The translations under genes were made by a program, and so were the position numbers. From positions 51,927,676 through 51,991,675 of the forward strand of contig NC_044554.1 of assembly GCF_007565055.1 (NCBI RefSeq): DNA of 64,000 nt, given 5' to 3'. The stretch's first letter is position 1. Each line of letters begins with the position of its first letter. The DNA is from Rhinopithecus roxellana (taxonomy: Eukaryota > Chordata > Mammalia > Primates > Cercopithecidae). The notes beneath the pieces are model-generated. The model made no database searches, was not told where the DNA came from, and worked only from the letters and a program-made list of their open reading frames with translations. Below are positions 34,770 to 46,744 of the stretch, piece by piece.

Positions 34770-35959
34770 TGACCTTCTTGGGATTAATCTAGTCCACAAG
34801 CTCCATGCACACTGCCCTTCTCTTTTTCTTTCTCTGGTAACACCTACCCAAGCTGAGTCACCCATTTTGGCCTTTACCCATACAAGACATTCTAAAGTAA
34901 CCCAAGCGTTCCACACCATTTTCCAATCAAAGGGGAAGCTCTTAGAGGACAGGGAAAATATCTTACCACATTCTTTATTCCCCTGCCTTAGCCTGAATTC
35001 CCTGCTTAAGCAGAGTCTGAGATAATAGCTTATATGCAGTAGGTTTTCTGGGATGGATCCAAAGAACAGGAGTGAAAAACTGGGGGAGAGGGAAACCCAG
35101 GAGGGGAGAAAGCCAGTGCACCAGCACATTAATGAGCTCAGCCCCATGGAGACTTTGGAAGGAGACAAATAGAATAGGCCTCAGAAGCACCTGCCCAAAG
35201 GGCAGAAGGAGGGAGCATTTTACCACCAGCTCCTATTCACTGTCAAGTGTTGGCCTGACAGCTGTTGAAAACTTTGCATCTCCAGGTAGCACAGGCATGA
35301 AGTCCAATGGGTCTCCCAAAGATGCTTCACAGAAACCTTGGGGCGGAAAGGGAGAGATATACAGATACACAGTGCAGCTGAAGGGAGATACAGTGCAGCT
35401 GAGGGGAGAGATATACAGATATACAGTGCAGCTGAAGGGAGATGCTGTCTAGTCACATCTGTGTGAGGCTGGTTGCCCAGCAATGATCGGAGTATGAGAT
35501 GGACAAAGAGGATGTGAGACAGGACACAGAGATGCCTGCCTCCCTCAGCAACCAGTATGATGCTATGCTGAAAGGAGGTGTGTTGCAATTCCTATAGAAT
35601 CAGTGCAAACATTTCTCCCTTAGGGCCTTCACATATTAATCAATGCTCTTCTGTGGTCATCTAGTTTCAGATCTGGAAATCTCAAGGCTTCCTCTTTATA
35701 CCAATTATAAACCATCTTTGATCCTCATACTAAAATGCCCTTAACTGTGAAAATAGCAAGACAATAGAAAACCACTATGTTAGATTTCTACATAGCATTT
35801 CTGTACACACACACATTATCTGAATAACTTTCTCCCCTGTCTGAGATAGCACAATTACCATGCCCATAAATCAGAGGTCATATAGCTCAAATGCCCATTC
35901 AATGGTAATCAAATAAAATGTTGTCCTCAACTCAATTCTACAGACGTTCACCCAGTCCC
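34770..35959. other. mostly unassigned stretch with a minisatellite
   Basis: No confident family. A long minus-strand open frame (34599-35168, 189 codons) runs from here into the antisense strand of the CA tract and the Alu; its product has a run of alternating valine and cysteine from the CA repeat, so it is not a gene. Confidence 0.4.
35351..35450 (+). repeat. 54-bp period minisatellite, about 1.9 copies
   Basis: Copy 1 is 35351-35404, copy 2 is 35405-35450. Each consists of a 33-base block (ggagagatatacagata then cagtgcagctgaag) followed by a shorter version lacking 12 bases. Since 54 is divisible by 3, a plus-strand open frame (35072-35452) shows the peptide repeat GEIYRYTVQLKGD twice. 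No other coding evidence. Confidence 0.9.
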
Positions 35960-36240
35960 TGTGAAACACAGCTTGCTGCTGTAGGTGCTGGGATGTAATG
36001 ATGTACATGCCATAGTCCCTGGCCTCAGACTGAGGATGGCCCAGCTCACTGCGAGGTAGACATCAAGAGGAACCCCAGAGAAACAGAAGCACGGATGGAG
36101 CTCAAAGGGAGGGAACTCCCATTCCAATTGGATAATTAGGAATGGCTTCCTAAAGGATAGGGTGTTGAGATGGGTGGTCATTCTCTCTGAAAGGATCCTC
36201 CCAGGAAGAGGTATAAGAATAGGAAGGAAAGGGTGCCAGC
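35960..36240 (-). mobile_element. L2 LINE fragment, antisense
   Basis: ctgtaggtgctgggatgtaa, then ggaatggcttcctaaaggat, in antisense L2 order but decayed. Confidence 0.45.
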
Positions 36241-36290
36241 AGTCCCATCTGGCTGTGCAGTGCCCTCACTTGAACCTTCCATGCCTGTCT

Positions 36291-36322
36291 AGTCCAATGG
36301 TTTTCAAGTCCAATGGTTTTCA
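36291..36322 (+). repeat. 16-bp perfect tandem duplication
   Basis: agtccaatggttttca occurs at 36291-36306 and 36307-36322 without a difference. Confidence 0.95.
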
Positions 36323-37157
36323 AGTTTGATGGTGTGCAAGCTGTGTGATGTGGAATCTCAGGATCTCAGGAAACAGATGGACAGTGATGGGACAGATGGG
36401 ACAGAGCACAGGGCTCTGAGGGTCCCCCTCCCACTTCAACTGGAACAGCTGAGTGAGAACAAAATGGACTCCACTGGTAAACAAGCATCTGAAACCCAAA
36501 AACCACTCGGAGTTAAACGCACCAGTCTGGGTAGTTTACCCTACCACCAAGCAGCCACACAGAAATGAGCAAGGGCCTTGAGTTTTCTCACTCTCATCCT
36601 TCAGCATCTCTCAAAATGTCTCCAACTATTTCTGCTGTCTCTGAATTGTTAGACAGCTTGAGTAGATATTCCAAATATCTACTTAATATTTGGAAGTCTG
36701 ATAAAGTATTTGCTGATACCCAGTGGTCTGCCTCTGGTTAAAATGCAAAGCAAGTTCCCAAGTCACAGTATATTTTACTTCATTTTACACCTCTTCCCCA
36801 CATGAGGGGCTTGAAGAGTAAGATAAATGAAATACACTTCCTAGCCACTCACCCAGCAAAAGCCATTTATCACCCTGGTCAAGTGGATGAGTGGCTATTT
36901 GCAGAACAAAGTGCATGGTTTTGAGAGGGGTCCAGGTGAGTTCTCTTCTCTCTGATAAAAAAAGAGAGAAAGTCCCGCTCTTTGCTGTGACTGGCAACAC
37001 CCCCTTAGATTTCCAAGAGTCAGATGCCTGGAGATGATGTAGAGGTATCCTTGCAAAATATAAAGGGCAGCAAAGCAAGAAAGAGAAGAAATTATTGATA
37101 CTTTGGCCTGAGACTATTAGCAGATTGCTAAATGCTAATTCAGTAATAAAAGACTTC
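36323..37157. other. single-copy stretch
   Basis: About 830 bases with no recognised feature. Confidence 0.45.
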
Positions 37158-37445
37158 GGTTGGGCATGGCGGCTTATGCCTGTATCTCAGAACTTTGGGA
37201 AGATGAAGCGGGAGGATCACTCGAGTCCACAAGTCCAAGACCAGCCTGAGCAACCTAATGAGACTCCATCTCTGCAAAAAATACAAAAATTAGCCAGGCC
37301 ATGGTGGCTCACACCTGGAGTCCCATCTACTCAGGAGGCAGGGGTGGGAGGATTGCCTGAGCCCAGGAAATCAAGGCTACAGTGAACTGTGATTACCCAT
37401 TGCACTCTAGCATGGATGACAGAGCAAGACTCTGCCTCTATAAAA

Positions 37446-37480
<35 letters not shown>
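37158..37480 (+). mobile_element. AluJ, sense, with 32-base A tail
   Basis: Old Alu body (gattgcctgagcccagg) followed by 32 uninterrupted A at 37449-37480. Flanks gacttc before (37151-37156) and after (37483-37488) suggest a short TSD. Confidence 0.85.
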
Positions 37481-37483
<3 letters not shown>

Positions 37484-37489
37484 ACTTCA

Positions 37490-38274
37490 TGAGTTCATTC
37501 AGTGGTTTCTGAAAATAAACCACTTTGAGGTGAATAAATCTCTCAGATTACAATTAGCCCAAAAAGCATGAAAATGACCTATGTGTGTTCATTCTTCATG
37601 ACTACCAATGAATAGGCTAATATACACATACATACAGGCAAAAACTAAAGATCAAATAGAAGCAAATACCAGGAAAAATAATTATTGACTCTGTAAATTG
37701 TGTATCCTTAATACTTCTAGAGACCAATATTTCTGCCTTTGTCAGGAAATGCCAAGATTGTTAACTTCAACTACTGTAAATTAATACACATACTTTAGTT
37801 TATTGAGGGGTATAATCAGAATGAAAATATTGATATAGGCAAACACTCATTTCTGGCAATAGAAAAGTAAATATAAACACAATTCACAACAGCATTAATT
37901 TGTCTTACTCCTTTTCCTCTAGGATTATTATACAGTGTTCTAGCCCCATCTTATCTGAGGAAATGATTAAGAGCCTTTTCAGTTCTGACCATTCCTCCTT
38001 CTCTTTAATTATTTCTTTATCCAGAATTAACATTGGCAAATCCCCTCCAACTTTTTAACATTCATCTTCTCCGATCTATGCAAGCTGGCTTCTCCACAGC
38101 TGAGACGAGAAGAAGCCACCTATATTTAAGGGACATTCCCTAGGCTAATGAATTGTCAGCAAAGACAGCATTTTTGAAGCTATCCTGTATAACAAAAATG
38201 GCAAATTAACATGCTAGATAAAGACAGGTTAGCAGATGCCATATTCTCCAGGTTGTAGACACCAGTCTCACAAT
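37490..38274. other. single-copy, AT-rich
   Basis: No recognised feature over about 780 bases. Confidence 0.45.
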
Positions 38275-38300
38275 GCCTGTATTTGCTGGCTCAGGCTGCC
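38275..38300 (-). mobile_element. MLT1 LTR, antisense, outer left piece
   Basis: tgtatttgctggctcaggctgcc is the antisense MLT1 start. The rest of this LTR follows the nested MST LTR, from 38656. Confidence 0.7.
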
Positions 38301-38655
38301 TCATATGACTTGGCTGTGCCCCACCCAACTTTCACCTTGAATTATAGCTCCCATAATCCTCACGTGTCATGGGAGGGACCCAGTGGGAGGTAACCAAATC
38401 ATGGGGGGTGGTTTTTCCTGTCCTGTTCTTGTAATAGTGTATAAGCCCCATGAAATCTGATGGTTTTATAAAGGGCAGTTCCTCTGCACACACTCTCTTG
38501 CCTGCCACCATGTAAGACATGACTCTGCTCCTCCATCACCTTCCACCATGATGGTGAGGCCTCCCAGCCATGTGGAACTGTGAGTCCATTAAACCTCTTT
38601 TTCTTTATAAGTTACTGGGTATGTCCTTATAGCAGCATGAGAACTGACTAATACA
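38301..38655 (+). mobile_element. MST-type LTR (ERVL-MaLR), sense, nested in MLT1
   Basis: Starts tcatatgacttggctgtgcc and ends gaactgactaataca. Flanks are ctgcc (38296-38300) and ctgcc (38656-38660), a perfect 5-bp TSD. Solo LTR with AATAAA-poor end; no internal sequence. Confidence 0.9.
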
Positions 38656-39012
38656 CTGCCATAACAAAATACCATAGACTGTGTGGCTTAAACAACAGAA
38701 ATTTACTTTCTCTCATTTCTGGAAGTCTGAGATCAAGGTTCCAGCAGCATTTGGTTTCTGGTAAAGCCTCTCTGCTTGGCTTGTAGCTGGCTTCCTTCTC
38801 ACTGCGTGCTCATATGACCTTTCCTCAGTTGGAGAACAAGAAAGCGAGCTCTCAGGGGTGTCTTCTTACAAGGAGACCAGTCCTATCAGATCAGGGCCCC
38901 AGCCTTACGACCTCATTTAATCTCAATTACTCCCTTACCCCAGATACAGCCACACTAGGGTCAGGCTTCAACATATGAATTTTAGGGGGACACATACATT
39001 CAGTCTATAACA
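38656..39012 (-). mobile_element. MLT1 LTR, antisense, outer main piece
   Basis: ctgccataacaaaataccat, then aacaacagaaatttactttc, to gcttcaacatatgaatttta and attcagtctataaca. This is the full antisense MLT1 order minus the first bases at 38275. Confidence 0.85.
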
Positions 39013-39059
39013 GTGTCTGTGGAGAAATTTGCAATTCTCTGGAATTCAGGAAAATTAGT

Positions 39060-39130
39060 TACTTGCTCAGTCAAGGTTTATTCAACTCTCCTATGTGCCA
39101 GGCATTGTCCTGATGGTGAAAGGAAAGAGA
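39060..39130 (-). mobile_element. L2 LINE fragment, antisense
   Basis: Short antisense L2 end, ctcctatgtgccaggcattg. Confidence 0.5.
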
Positions 39131-39751
39131 AGAAAAAGGAGAGGACACATTTGGAGAACAGGCAAGCATGAATAAGTGCTCACATCCAAACAGTTGCCTC
39201 TCTTCTACATACCTATAGTTTTGTCTATTAACCTTTGAGTGTATATTTATTGATTCTCCAAATGCTGCCTGTATACATTAATGTGGTGCTTCAGATGGAA
39301 GTAGCACAATTCGAATCAATATTTGTGTGTTCCTCCCAAGTTTTGATGTAACTATATGTTCCAAATTGTATTATTGGACTTCCACTACTTAGTTACTAAA
39401 AAAGTTATTTCTTCAAACAAATTTTATAATCTATAAGCCCTTGGGGGAAGAGGCTTTGTCTTGTTCCCTTGAAATCCACAGCTACATAGCATCTGACACA
39501 TAATAGACATTCATACAACTGTTGAATGAATAAAGAAACAATTACCACACACAAAATTAAAAGATACAGTTTGAAATAAAACTGTTAAAGAAATAAGCTG
39601 CTAAAATCCAATCATTACTTTTTCTACCATGTACTTTTTTTCCTATAAATTAGCTTTTAAAAATGGCATAGGGTTTTATTTATCTTTTAATCAATAAGTC
39701 ATAAATTTTATAAAATCCTATTTAATTTTTGCTTAAGAGTCTTTTTTTAGA
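39131..39751. other. mostly single-copy stretch
   Basis: Apart from the L2 end at 39430-39545, nothing recognised. Confidence 0.4.
39430..39545 (+). mobile_element. L2 LINE 3' end, sense
   Basis: ggctttgtcttgttcccttg, then agcatctgacacataataga and gttgaatgaataaag. Confidence 0.55.
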
Positions 39752-39918
39752 GAGAGAGCGAGAGAGTGACAGAGACAGTCTCGCTCTATCACCCAGGCTG
39801 GAGTGCCATGGAACAATCATAGCTCACTGCAGCCTCGAACTCCTTGGCTCAAACAATCCTCCCGCCTTTGCCTCCCAAAGCACTGGAATTACAGGCATGA
39901 TCCTCCACATCCAGCCCA
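39752..39918 (-). mobile_element. Alu, antisense, internally deleted
   Basis: Right-arm text (cacccaggctggagtgcc, then ctcactgcagcctcgaac) passes directly into left-arm end text (ctcccaaagcactggaatta). The copy is about 170 bp, so half an Alu is missing. A GA-rich tail precedes it. Confidence 0.75.
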
Positions 39919-40024
39919 ACAGTCAGTTTTTCATTCCTGTGTTAGTGTCATCAAAAGCCACAACAGCCATCTCCTGCCACAGGGTTCTCCCAAAGTAACT
40001 GCCATCACCATGGGACTTGCTTTT

Positions 40025-40240
40025 CATTCCACAACTATTTATCAATCTCCTACAATCTGCCAGCCTCCGTCCTAGACAAGGGGTGTTAATAGTAAGGAGA
40101 AAGACACAGTCCCCACCCTTGTGATGCTTACAATCTAGCAAAGGAAACAATCACACTAATAAACACTAATTAAACTGAATTAAGTATACTGAAGAAAAGG
40201 AACACAGGCCTTTGAAAAGTGAGAGCAGGTGATCAGGTAA
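40025..40240 (-). mobile_element. L2 LINE fragment, antisense
   Basis: tttatcaatctcctacaatc, then cacagtccccacccttgtg and ttacaatctagcaaagg, decayed antisense L2 end. Confidence 0.5.
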
Positions 40241-40264
40241 GAATCCAAAAGCTTTGTCATTACC

Positions 40265-40528
40265 AATAACTGCAACTCCTCCATAATCACAATTTCATGT
40301 GTCACACTCTGTCCACCACCCCCTGAGTTTCCAGCTTACTCTCTCTAATATCCATTTCTCCATCAATCATTTGACTCCACCAAGACTTACAACACACCGA
40401 TCCCATCACCTTTTCACCACCCCTCACCTTTTCCTGTCCTTTTTTTCCACATATCTCAGCCAAGAATCCATCACCAGACGCTGTATTACTCCATTCCCAT
40501 GTCTCTCATTCACTTCCAACAAACCCCT
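40265..40528 (+). mobile_element. L2 LINE, sense, part 1
   Basis: Pyrimidine-rich L2 ORF2 text, cut at 40528 by an LTR. Assigned mainly because it joins the clear L2 downstream. Confidence 0.45.
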
Positions 40529-40892
40529 TGATATGGTTTGGCTCTGTGTCCCCACCCAAATCTCATCTTGAGTTGTACTCCCATAATTCCCACAGTGTTA
40601 TGGGAGGGACCCAGTGGGAGATAATTGAATCATGGGGTCGGTTTCTCCTATACTGTTCTCGTGGTAGTGAATAAGTCTCACAAGATCTGATGGTTTGATA
40701 AGGGGAAACCCATTTCACTTGGCTCCCATTCTCTCTCTTGCCACCACCATGTAAGAAGTGCCTTTCACCTCCCACCATGATTGTGAGGCCTCCCTAGCCA
40801 CGTGGAACTTTAAGTCCGTTAAATCTCTTTCTTTTGCAAATTGCCAAGTCTCAGGCATGTCTTTATCAGCAGCAAAAAAATGGACTAATATA
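40529..40892 (+). mobile_element. MST/THE1-type LTR (ERVL-MaLR), sense, solo
   Basis: Starts tgatatggtttggctctgtg and ends ggactaatata. Flanks are cccct (40524-40528) and ctcct (40893-40897), a 5-bp TSD with one difference. No internal sequence. Confidence 0.9.
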
Positions 40893-42900
40893 CTCCTGGT
40901 TAACTCCAACTCTCTGCCTTCTCCATGCTTTTGCTAACACAGCAGAACACTGCCAGAGAAAAACACACAATCATGCCAAATGAGTCTCATGTTATATCTG
41001 GGACCACAACCCTCAAGTGAGCCCTAAAGGTGCCTGCAGGGATACTGGAAGTCTAAGTCCACCCACTTGCTCTAGCATCTGGACAGTTATTTCACACGTC
41101 TTCCTTCCTCTTCACCTCTCATCACCTGCTCCCCCATCTGACTCTTGGGTGATGATCTTGCATCCTTCAACACCAAGAATTGATGCAACCAAAAGAATTT
41201 CCACAAACTCCCACTACCACATCTGTCTACCTAATAGCATGGGTCTAACCATGACACACTCTGCCTTCTCTCCTGCTACTATAGATGGATTGCCCATGAA
41301 CCTTCCAGATGCAAACCTGTACACTGGGTCCCACCCATTGTGACATCACTCTAAGGATACTCCCTCTCTCCCACATCAGCAAATTTTCCTTCTGCATTGG
41401 ACGATTCCATTATCATTCAAACATGCTGTTATTTTTCCCATCTCTGAAAATCCTTCTCCCAAAATCCCTTCTCATCCCAGCTGATGCTTTATTTCTCTAC
41501 CACCTTTATGACCAATCATCTTTAAAGAGTTCTCTCTTTTAACTGTCTCCAATATTTCTCCTTCCATCTTCTCATGAACCTTCTCCAATCAGGCCACTAC
41601 TACTACCAATAACCTCTAAATTGCCAAATGCAATGGTAAAATCTCAGTCCTCAGCTGTTCGACCAGCAACATCTGACAAAGACCACTTTCTCCTCCTGGA
41701 AACACTTTCTTCACTTGACCTCCAGAAAACCACAAACTCTAGCACATCACCAATCACATCTTTTCAATCTTATTTGCCATTCCTTTTCTTCTCCAGGAAC
41801 TCTCTATGTTACAGTGTCCCAAGCCTCAGTCCATGGGCCTTTTATCTTCTCTTGTCCCCTCCCTTGGTGATCTCATCTAATTATAGTTTTAAATACCATC
41901 AATGCTGACCACTCTCAAATTTGTATCTCCAGTTCAGATTGTTCTGCTGACCTCTAGACACATATGTCCAAGTGCCTACTCTCTGATGTATAACAGACAT
42001 CTCCAATTTAATATGCCCTAAACCAAAGCCCTTATCTCCCTAAAGCCTGCGCTAGCCATCTCGATGCCCTGTTAGTTGATGGCAACTCCATTCTTGGCCA
42101 AGCAAAACTGTGGAGCTTTCTCTGAGCCCTATATTTCTTTTATATCCCCTCTACATACTCAATCCATCAGAAAATCCTGTTCACTATACCTTTAAAGTAT
42201 CTCTACTTCTCACCCGCTCCACTGCCAACACTGGGGTCCATGCCACCATCACCACGCCTACATTGTAGATGCAGCTTCTAACTGATCTCCCTGCATCCAC
42301 TCTTCCCCCACTACTGTCCCTTGTCAACACAGTACCCAGAATGATCCTTGAAAAACATAAAGCATATTATACCACTGGTCTGCTCAAAATGGTCCAACAA
42401 CCTCCCATCTCAGAGTAAAAGCCAGGACCTTACAGTGGCCCTATATGACCACATCTCCTACTGCTCTATCCCTCACTCACTCTACTCCATGCCACCAGCC
42501 TCCTGGCTGTTTCTCAAATACACTGGGCATACTCCAGCTTTAGCAACTTTGCACAGGCTGCTTCGTCACTCTTCCCCCTCCTACCCCAGAAACATATTTC
42601 TTAGTCCTGTATCTCCCTCAATGTCATCTTCTCAGTGAGCTCTTCTTCCCTGTCCAGTCTATTTCAAATTGCAAACCAACACCTCAACTCCCCATTCCCC
42701 ATGCTCTTTACCTTGATCCATCTTTTCCCAAAATATGGATCAGCCTCTGATTGTTGTCTCCCCATTGGACTACTAGGCTCAGGCAGGACAGGGATTTTGT
42801 TTATTTTTGACTCATGCATTTTAGAAGCCTAGAACAGTGCCTGGTATACTATGAGCACCTAATAAATATGAAATATGTGTTAAGTAAATAAAGTAAATGA
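40893..42900 (+). mobile_element. L2 LINE, sense, ORF2 to 3' end
   Basis: One of the longest L2 copies here. ORF2 landmarks in order: gcaatggtaaaatctcagtcc at 41630, gaaacactttcttcacttg at 41699, gtaaaagccaggaccttacag at 42417, and the 3' end gaacagtgcctggtatac at 42831. Many frameshifts; open pieces at 41621-41908 and 42348-42638 are remnants. Confidence 0.8.
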
Positions 42901-43557
42901 GAGGCAGAGACAAGATTACTAAAAGTCACAATTAGAATATACATAGTTTATCCAGGAGTGAAGATGGTGATGATGGGAGAGGACCACTGAGTTCCCAGGA
43001 ACAGGTTAGCATTTATTAGCACATTTACACAAATGTGTTTATCAAATTATCTGGTTGTTACTTCAGAAAGTGGCCTGAGAAAGAAAGAAGGCTCCAGATA
43101 CCTGCTGTCTCAGAGAGAGTTTAAGTATTTCTAAAACTTTCCCACAACCCATCAACCTACTCCAGAGAGGAAATAACTGTGAACTTGTACTCCTAGGGGA
43201 AATGAAGGGTGGGTGTGGCCCACCAAAACCTAAATGTCTTTAAAGAAACACATTTTCACTTTAAAAGTTAGATGCATTTTATGTTCCTCTCTGTAATATA
43301 TCTATGTGTTTTAACATACAAATAGTGTTAAATTATCTAATGGTTTAACTGATTTCCTAAACAATCTTAAAATGCACAAGTCAGAAAAAGGGTACCATGT
43401 CTTCCCTGGGCATCACATACTCCCTAGGAAGCAGGCGAACCCCAGTTTTAGAATCACTGGGCACTTTGGCACCACCAGAAAAACAACTATGAAGAATGCA
43501 AAGTCAAATGGAGGTATAAATACAAACTCATCTATTTCACAATTCTGCCTTGGCTGA
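42901..43557. other. single-copy stretch
   Basis: About 650 bases with no recognised feature. Confidence 0.45.
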
Positions 43558-43567
43558 CCCAAACTGA

Positions 43568-43570
<3 letters not shown>

Positions 43571-43608
<38 letters not shown>

Positions 43609-43873
43609 AGACAAGGTCTCACTCTGTTGCCCAGGCTGACTGAGATCTCAGCCCACTGCAACCTCCACCTCCCAGACTCAAGCAATTCTCATGCCTCAGT
43701 CTCCCAAGTAGCTGGGATCATAGGTGTGCACCACCACACCTGGCTAATTTTTATGTTTTTAGTAGAGACAGGGTTTCACTATATTGCCCAGGCTGGTCTC
43801 TAACTCCTGAGCTCAAGGGATCCACCCACCTTGGCCTCCCAAAGTGCTGGGATTACAGGCATAAGCACCCGGC
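43571..43873 (-). mobile_element. AluS, antisense, with 47-base poly-T
   Basis: Uninterrupted T run at 43571-43617, then a complete antisense Alu. TSD: cccaaactgac (43558-43568) and cccaaactgat (43874-43884), one difference. Confidence 0.9.
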
Positions 43874-44154
43874 CCCAAACTGATCATTTTTAAAGGCTCT
43901 ATTAAAAGGCTCTTTTGAATTATGTGAACCTTGTGCAAATTTCCGGCTTTGCTTTCATAGTCTTCTAATGACCAAACACTTCGTTCTAGAGCTATTTAGA
44001 GCATTTTAGGTTTTCCCCTAACATCTTTAGCAGCTCGAACTTGGAAGAAGTTATTACGAATGATGAGTGAAATTAGGGAGAAGAGTGTTTTTAATGAAAA
44101 TGATATTAATGTGCATTTCTATTTGTAGCTAAATAAAACAAAAGAAATACGTTT

Positions 44155-44458
44155 TCTGTTTTGTTTTGTTTTGTTTGTTTGAGATGGAGTCTCACTCTGT
44201 CGCCAGGCTGGAGTACAGTGGCACAGTCTCAGCTCACTGCAACCTCCGCCTCCTGGGTTCAAGCAATTCTCATGTCTCAGCCTCCCAAGTAGCTAGGACT
44301 ACAGGCACACACCACCATGCCAGCTAATTTTTGTATTTTTAGTAGAGACAGGTTTCACCATATTGGCCAGGATGGTCTTGAACTGCTGACCTCAAGTGAT
44401 CCGCCCACCTCAGCCTCCCAAAGTGCTGGGATTACAGGCGTGAACCACCATGGCAGCC
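44155..44458 (-). mobile_element. AluS, antisense, with (TTTTG)n tail
   Basis: Tail of TTTTG units at 44158-44180, then a complete antisense Alu (gagatggagtctcactctg). Confidence 0.9.
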
Positions 44459-44733
44459 TAGTGTTCCCTCTTTTAAATAAAATCTTGGAGTCGAGGGGGA
44501 TTTGCTCATACAATGACAGTTTAGCCAGCTGGCCCTTCTTTTTTCCCACAGTGACTCCTGCTCTTTGCCCCTCTTTCCTCTCCCACCTCGCACCTCCATC
44601 ATGTCAACTTTGGGATGAAAGGCCACACTGGGGTTGGGGTAATTGTCTGCTGTGGTGGGTTTAAGTCGGATCTCTGACTCTCATTCAATGCAACTGTCTT
44701 TAAAGTTCACAAAGAGTTCTGACTTTCAGGCCG

Positions 44734-45109
44734 TGTTCTGGGCCAAATTGTATTCTCCTAAAACTCCTGTGTTGAACTCCTACCTCCGGAGACCTCAGGA
44801 TCTGTCTGTATTGGGGTCTTTACAGAGGTAGTTAAGGTAAAACCAGGTCATTAAAGGAGCCCTAATCCAATATGACTGGAGTCCTTATAAGAGGCGATGA
44901 AGACCACACAGGTGCAGAGGAAAGACAACGTGAAGGCACAGGGAGAAGACAGCATCTGCAAGCCCAGGAGAGAGGCCTCCAGAGAAACCGGCCCTGCCAA
45001 CACCTTGATCTCAGACTCCTAGCCTCCAAAACTGTGAGAAAATACATTTTTGTGTTTAAGCCACCCAGTCTGTGGTACTTTGCTACAGTAGTCCAAGCAA
45101 ACTAATATA
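44734..45109 (+). mobile_element. MLT1-type LTR, sense, solo
   Basis: Starts tgttctgggccaaattgtat and ends with gtgtttaagccacccagtc, then gcaaactaatata. Clear MLT1 order with gtccttataagaggc in the middle. Confidence 0.9.
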
Positions 45110-46094
45110 GCCCATAAATAAGAGACATGATTCAGTCCCAGTGGAGACAGTAGAAAGCAGCAGAGGTAGCTGATGACGGGGTTGAGAGGGCAGAGACAGA
45201 GCAGCAGATAGAGGGAGGATAAAACTCTGAATACCAAATTGCATTTTTAGCCCTAGAAAGAATCCTGACTTTGCTCTGCAGTAGTTCCCTCCTCACATCT
45301 TCTAATATATTCTTGCACCTGGAGAGGAGTGTCATCTCACTGGCTGGCAGTAGAATGTTTTCTAGAGCTCCACAGGAGACCCATGTCAGCCTTTCATAGG
45401 TCACTGTGCTCGAAATACAGGCTGAAAACAGAGGATCCTTCACCTCTACAGCAGGGGCCGGGACAGCTCACATGCTGTCAGTCTCTAGGTGAGGTAAAGG
45501 CTTTACCAGCTGCCCAGGATGAAACTCCGGCATCCCAGGAGGTCAGGGAAAAGCAAATCATGTTTGTTTTACATTCAAAACTCATAAAATTTCTGACCTG
45601 GCTCAGATTCAACTAAAATAACTGGTCGCTCTAAAAATGCATGAGTGGATTTTTTCAGTTGTGCATGGCAAGGGGTAGGTGAGAACGAAAGGAAGAAAAT
45701 AGTTTCTATTTTTTCAAATGATACCCAGTGACCCCAAGGGAAGATACTCTTCTGTCAACAGTGATTGTGCAGAGGAACTGGTTCCTGAAAGGCTCCTGAA
45801 TCCAATCAACCCTGTTTTCTTTGCAATGATAAGGGCTTACCGGGGAAAATCTGTAATTCCAGCACTAATACAGTCTTAGTAAAATCTGCCAATAAATCTT
45901 CAGAGAAAATGTCAGCAATAGTGTTTTAAATAAATAGAAAAATAGTGTTTTAAATAAATATTATGCAGTACAAATTCAAAAACCACATCTCATTATTGCA
46001 CAAATTCAGGTTTCTTGCAGGTCAGATTTTGTTCCCTAAAGCTACATGGAAGCCCAAAGATAGTCCTAATCCTCCTTCTAAAACCAATGTTAAA
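45110..46094. other. single-copy stretch
   Basis: About 1 kb without a recognised repeat except a short duplication at 45917-45960. No coding evidence for the open frames 45132-45443 (minus) and 45329-45616 (plus). Confidence 0.45.
45917..45960 (+). repeat. 20-bp direct repeat, 24-bp period
   Basis: aatagtgttttaaataaata occurs exactly at 45917-45936 and 45941-45960, separated by gaaa. Confidence 0.95.
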
Positions 46095-46300
46095 AATTCA
46101 CTCAGTCAACCGGCATTTCCCATGGACCGACTATGGGCCAGGCAGGGTGACAGAAATGAGAATAAACAGACAAATGAGATAGAGCCCTCAAAAAACTCAT
46201 TATCAGATAAAGTAGACAGGCAAAAATCAATAGATTATCGTGTAATATGATATGTGCTCCAATAGAGGCAAAGTGAAAGAAGACAGGGAAACTCAAAAAG
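46095..46300 (-). mobile_element. L2 LINE 3' end, antisense
   Basis: ttcactcagtcaaccggcat, then ctatgggccaggcagggtg and gataaagtagacaggcaa. Confidence 0.6.
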
Positions 46301-46744
46301 GTAATCATTGTACATGGGATTCTGAAGGCACTTGAATTTCAACTTCCAATCAAAGAGGATACAAGAGAGAAAACACGCTGGTTTCAATGCTTTATACTCT
46401 CAACTCAGTCTGACAATATACGTCCACTCTCAACTGCCCCTCTCTTTCCTACCCCGATGATCTACAACCACAATTGTGATTCAGCGGGTCTAGACTGGTG
46501 TCTTCCTTTCAACGTTCTCAGAAGAGATGAGTTGACCCCACCTGGGGAGCAATAATTTTTTTCCTTTCTGCACTTGAAAGAAGACTAGGTAGCTGGAAAA
46601 TGACAGATATAGCAGTAGGGAAAGCCCGCAAATGACATGAAGTGCTACTCTGGGTAACTTTGGGCTCCTGGATTTAACTGCCCTTTGGAGCACAGGCCTT
46701 GGGATGTCAGTGAGTGTGGCTGCCTGCGATGGAGAGAGATTCAG
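46301..46744. other. single-copy stretch
   Basis: No recognised feature. Confidence 0.4.

Noticed and set aside
34599..35168. 189-codon minus-strand open frame
   Set aside because: Its later part crosses a CA microsatellite and an Alu; the rest has no family, start context or splice support.
41017..42832. Series of plus-strand open frames that could look like exons
   Set aside because: They lie in an L2 copy and shift frame repeatedly; no splice sites join them.
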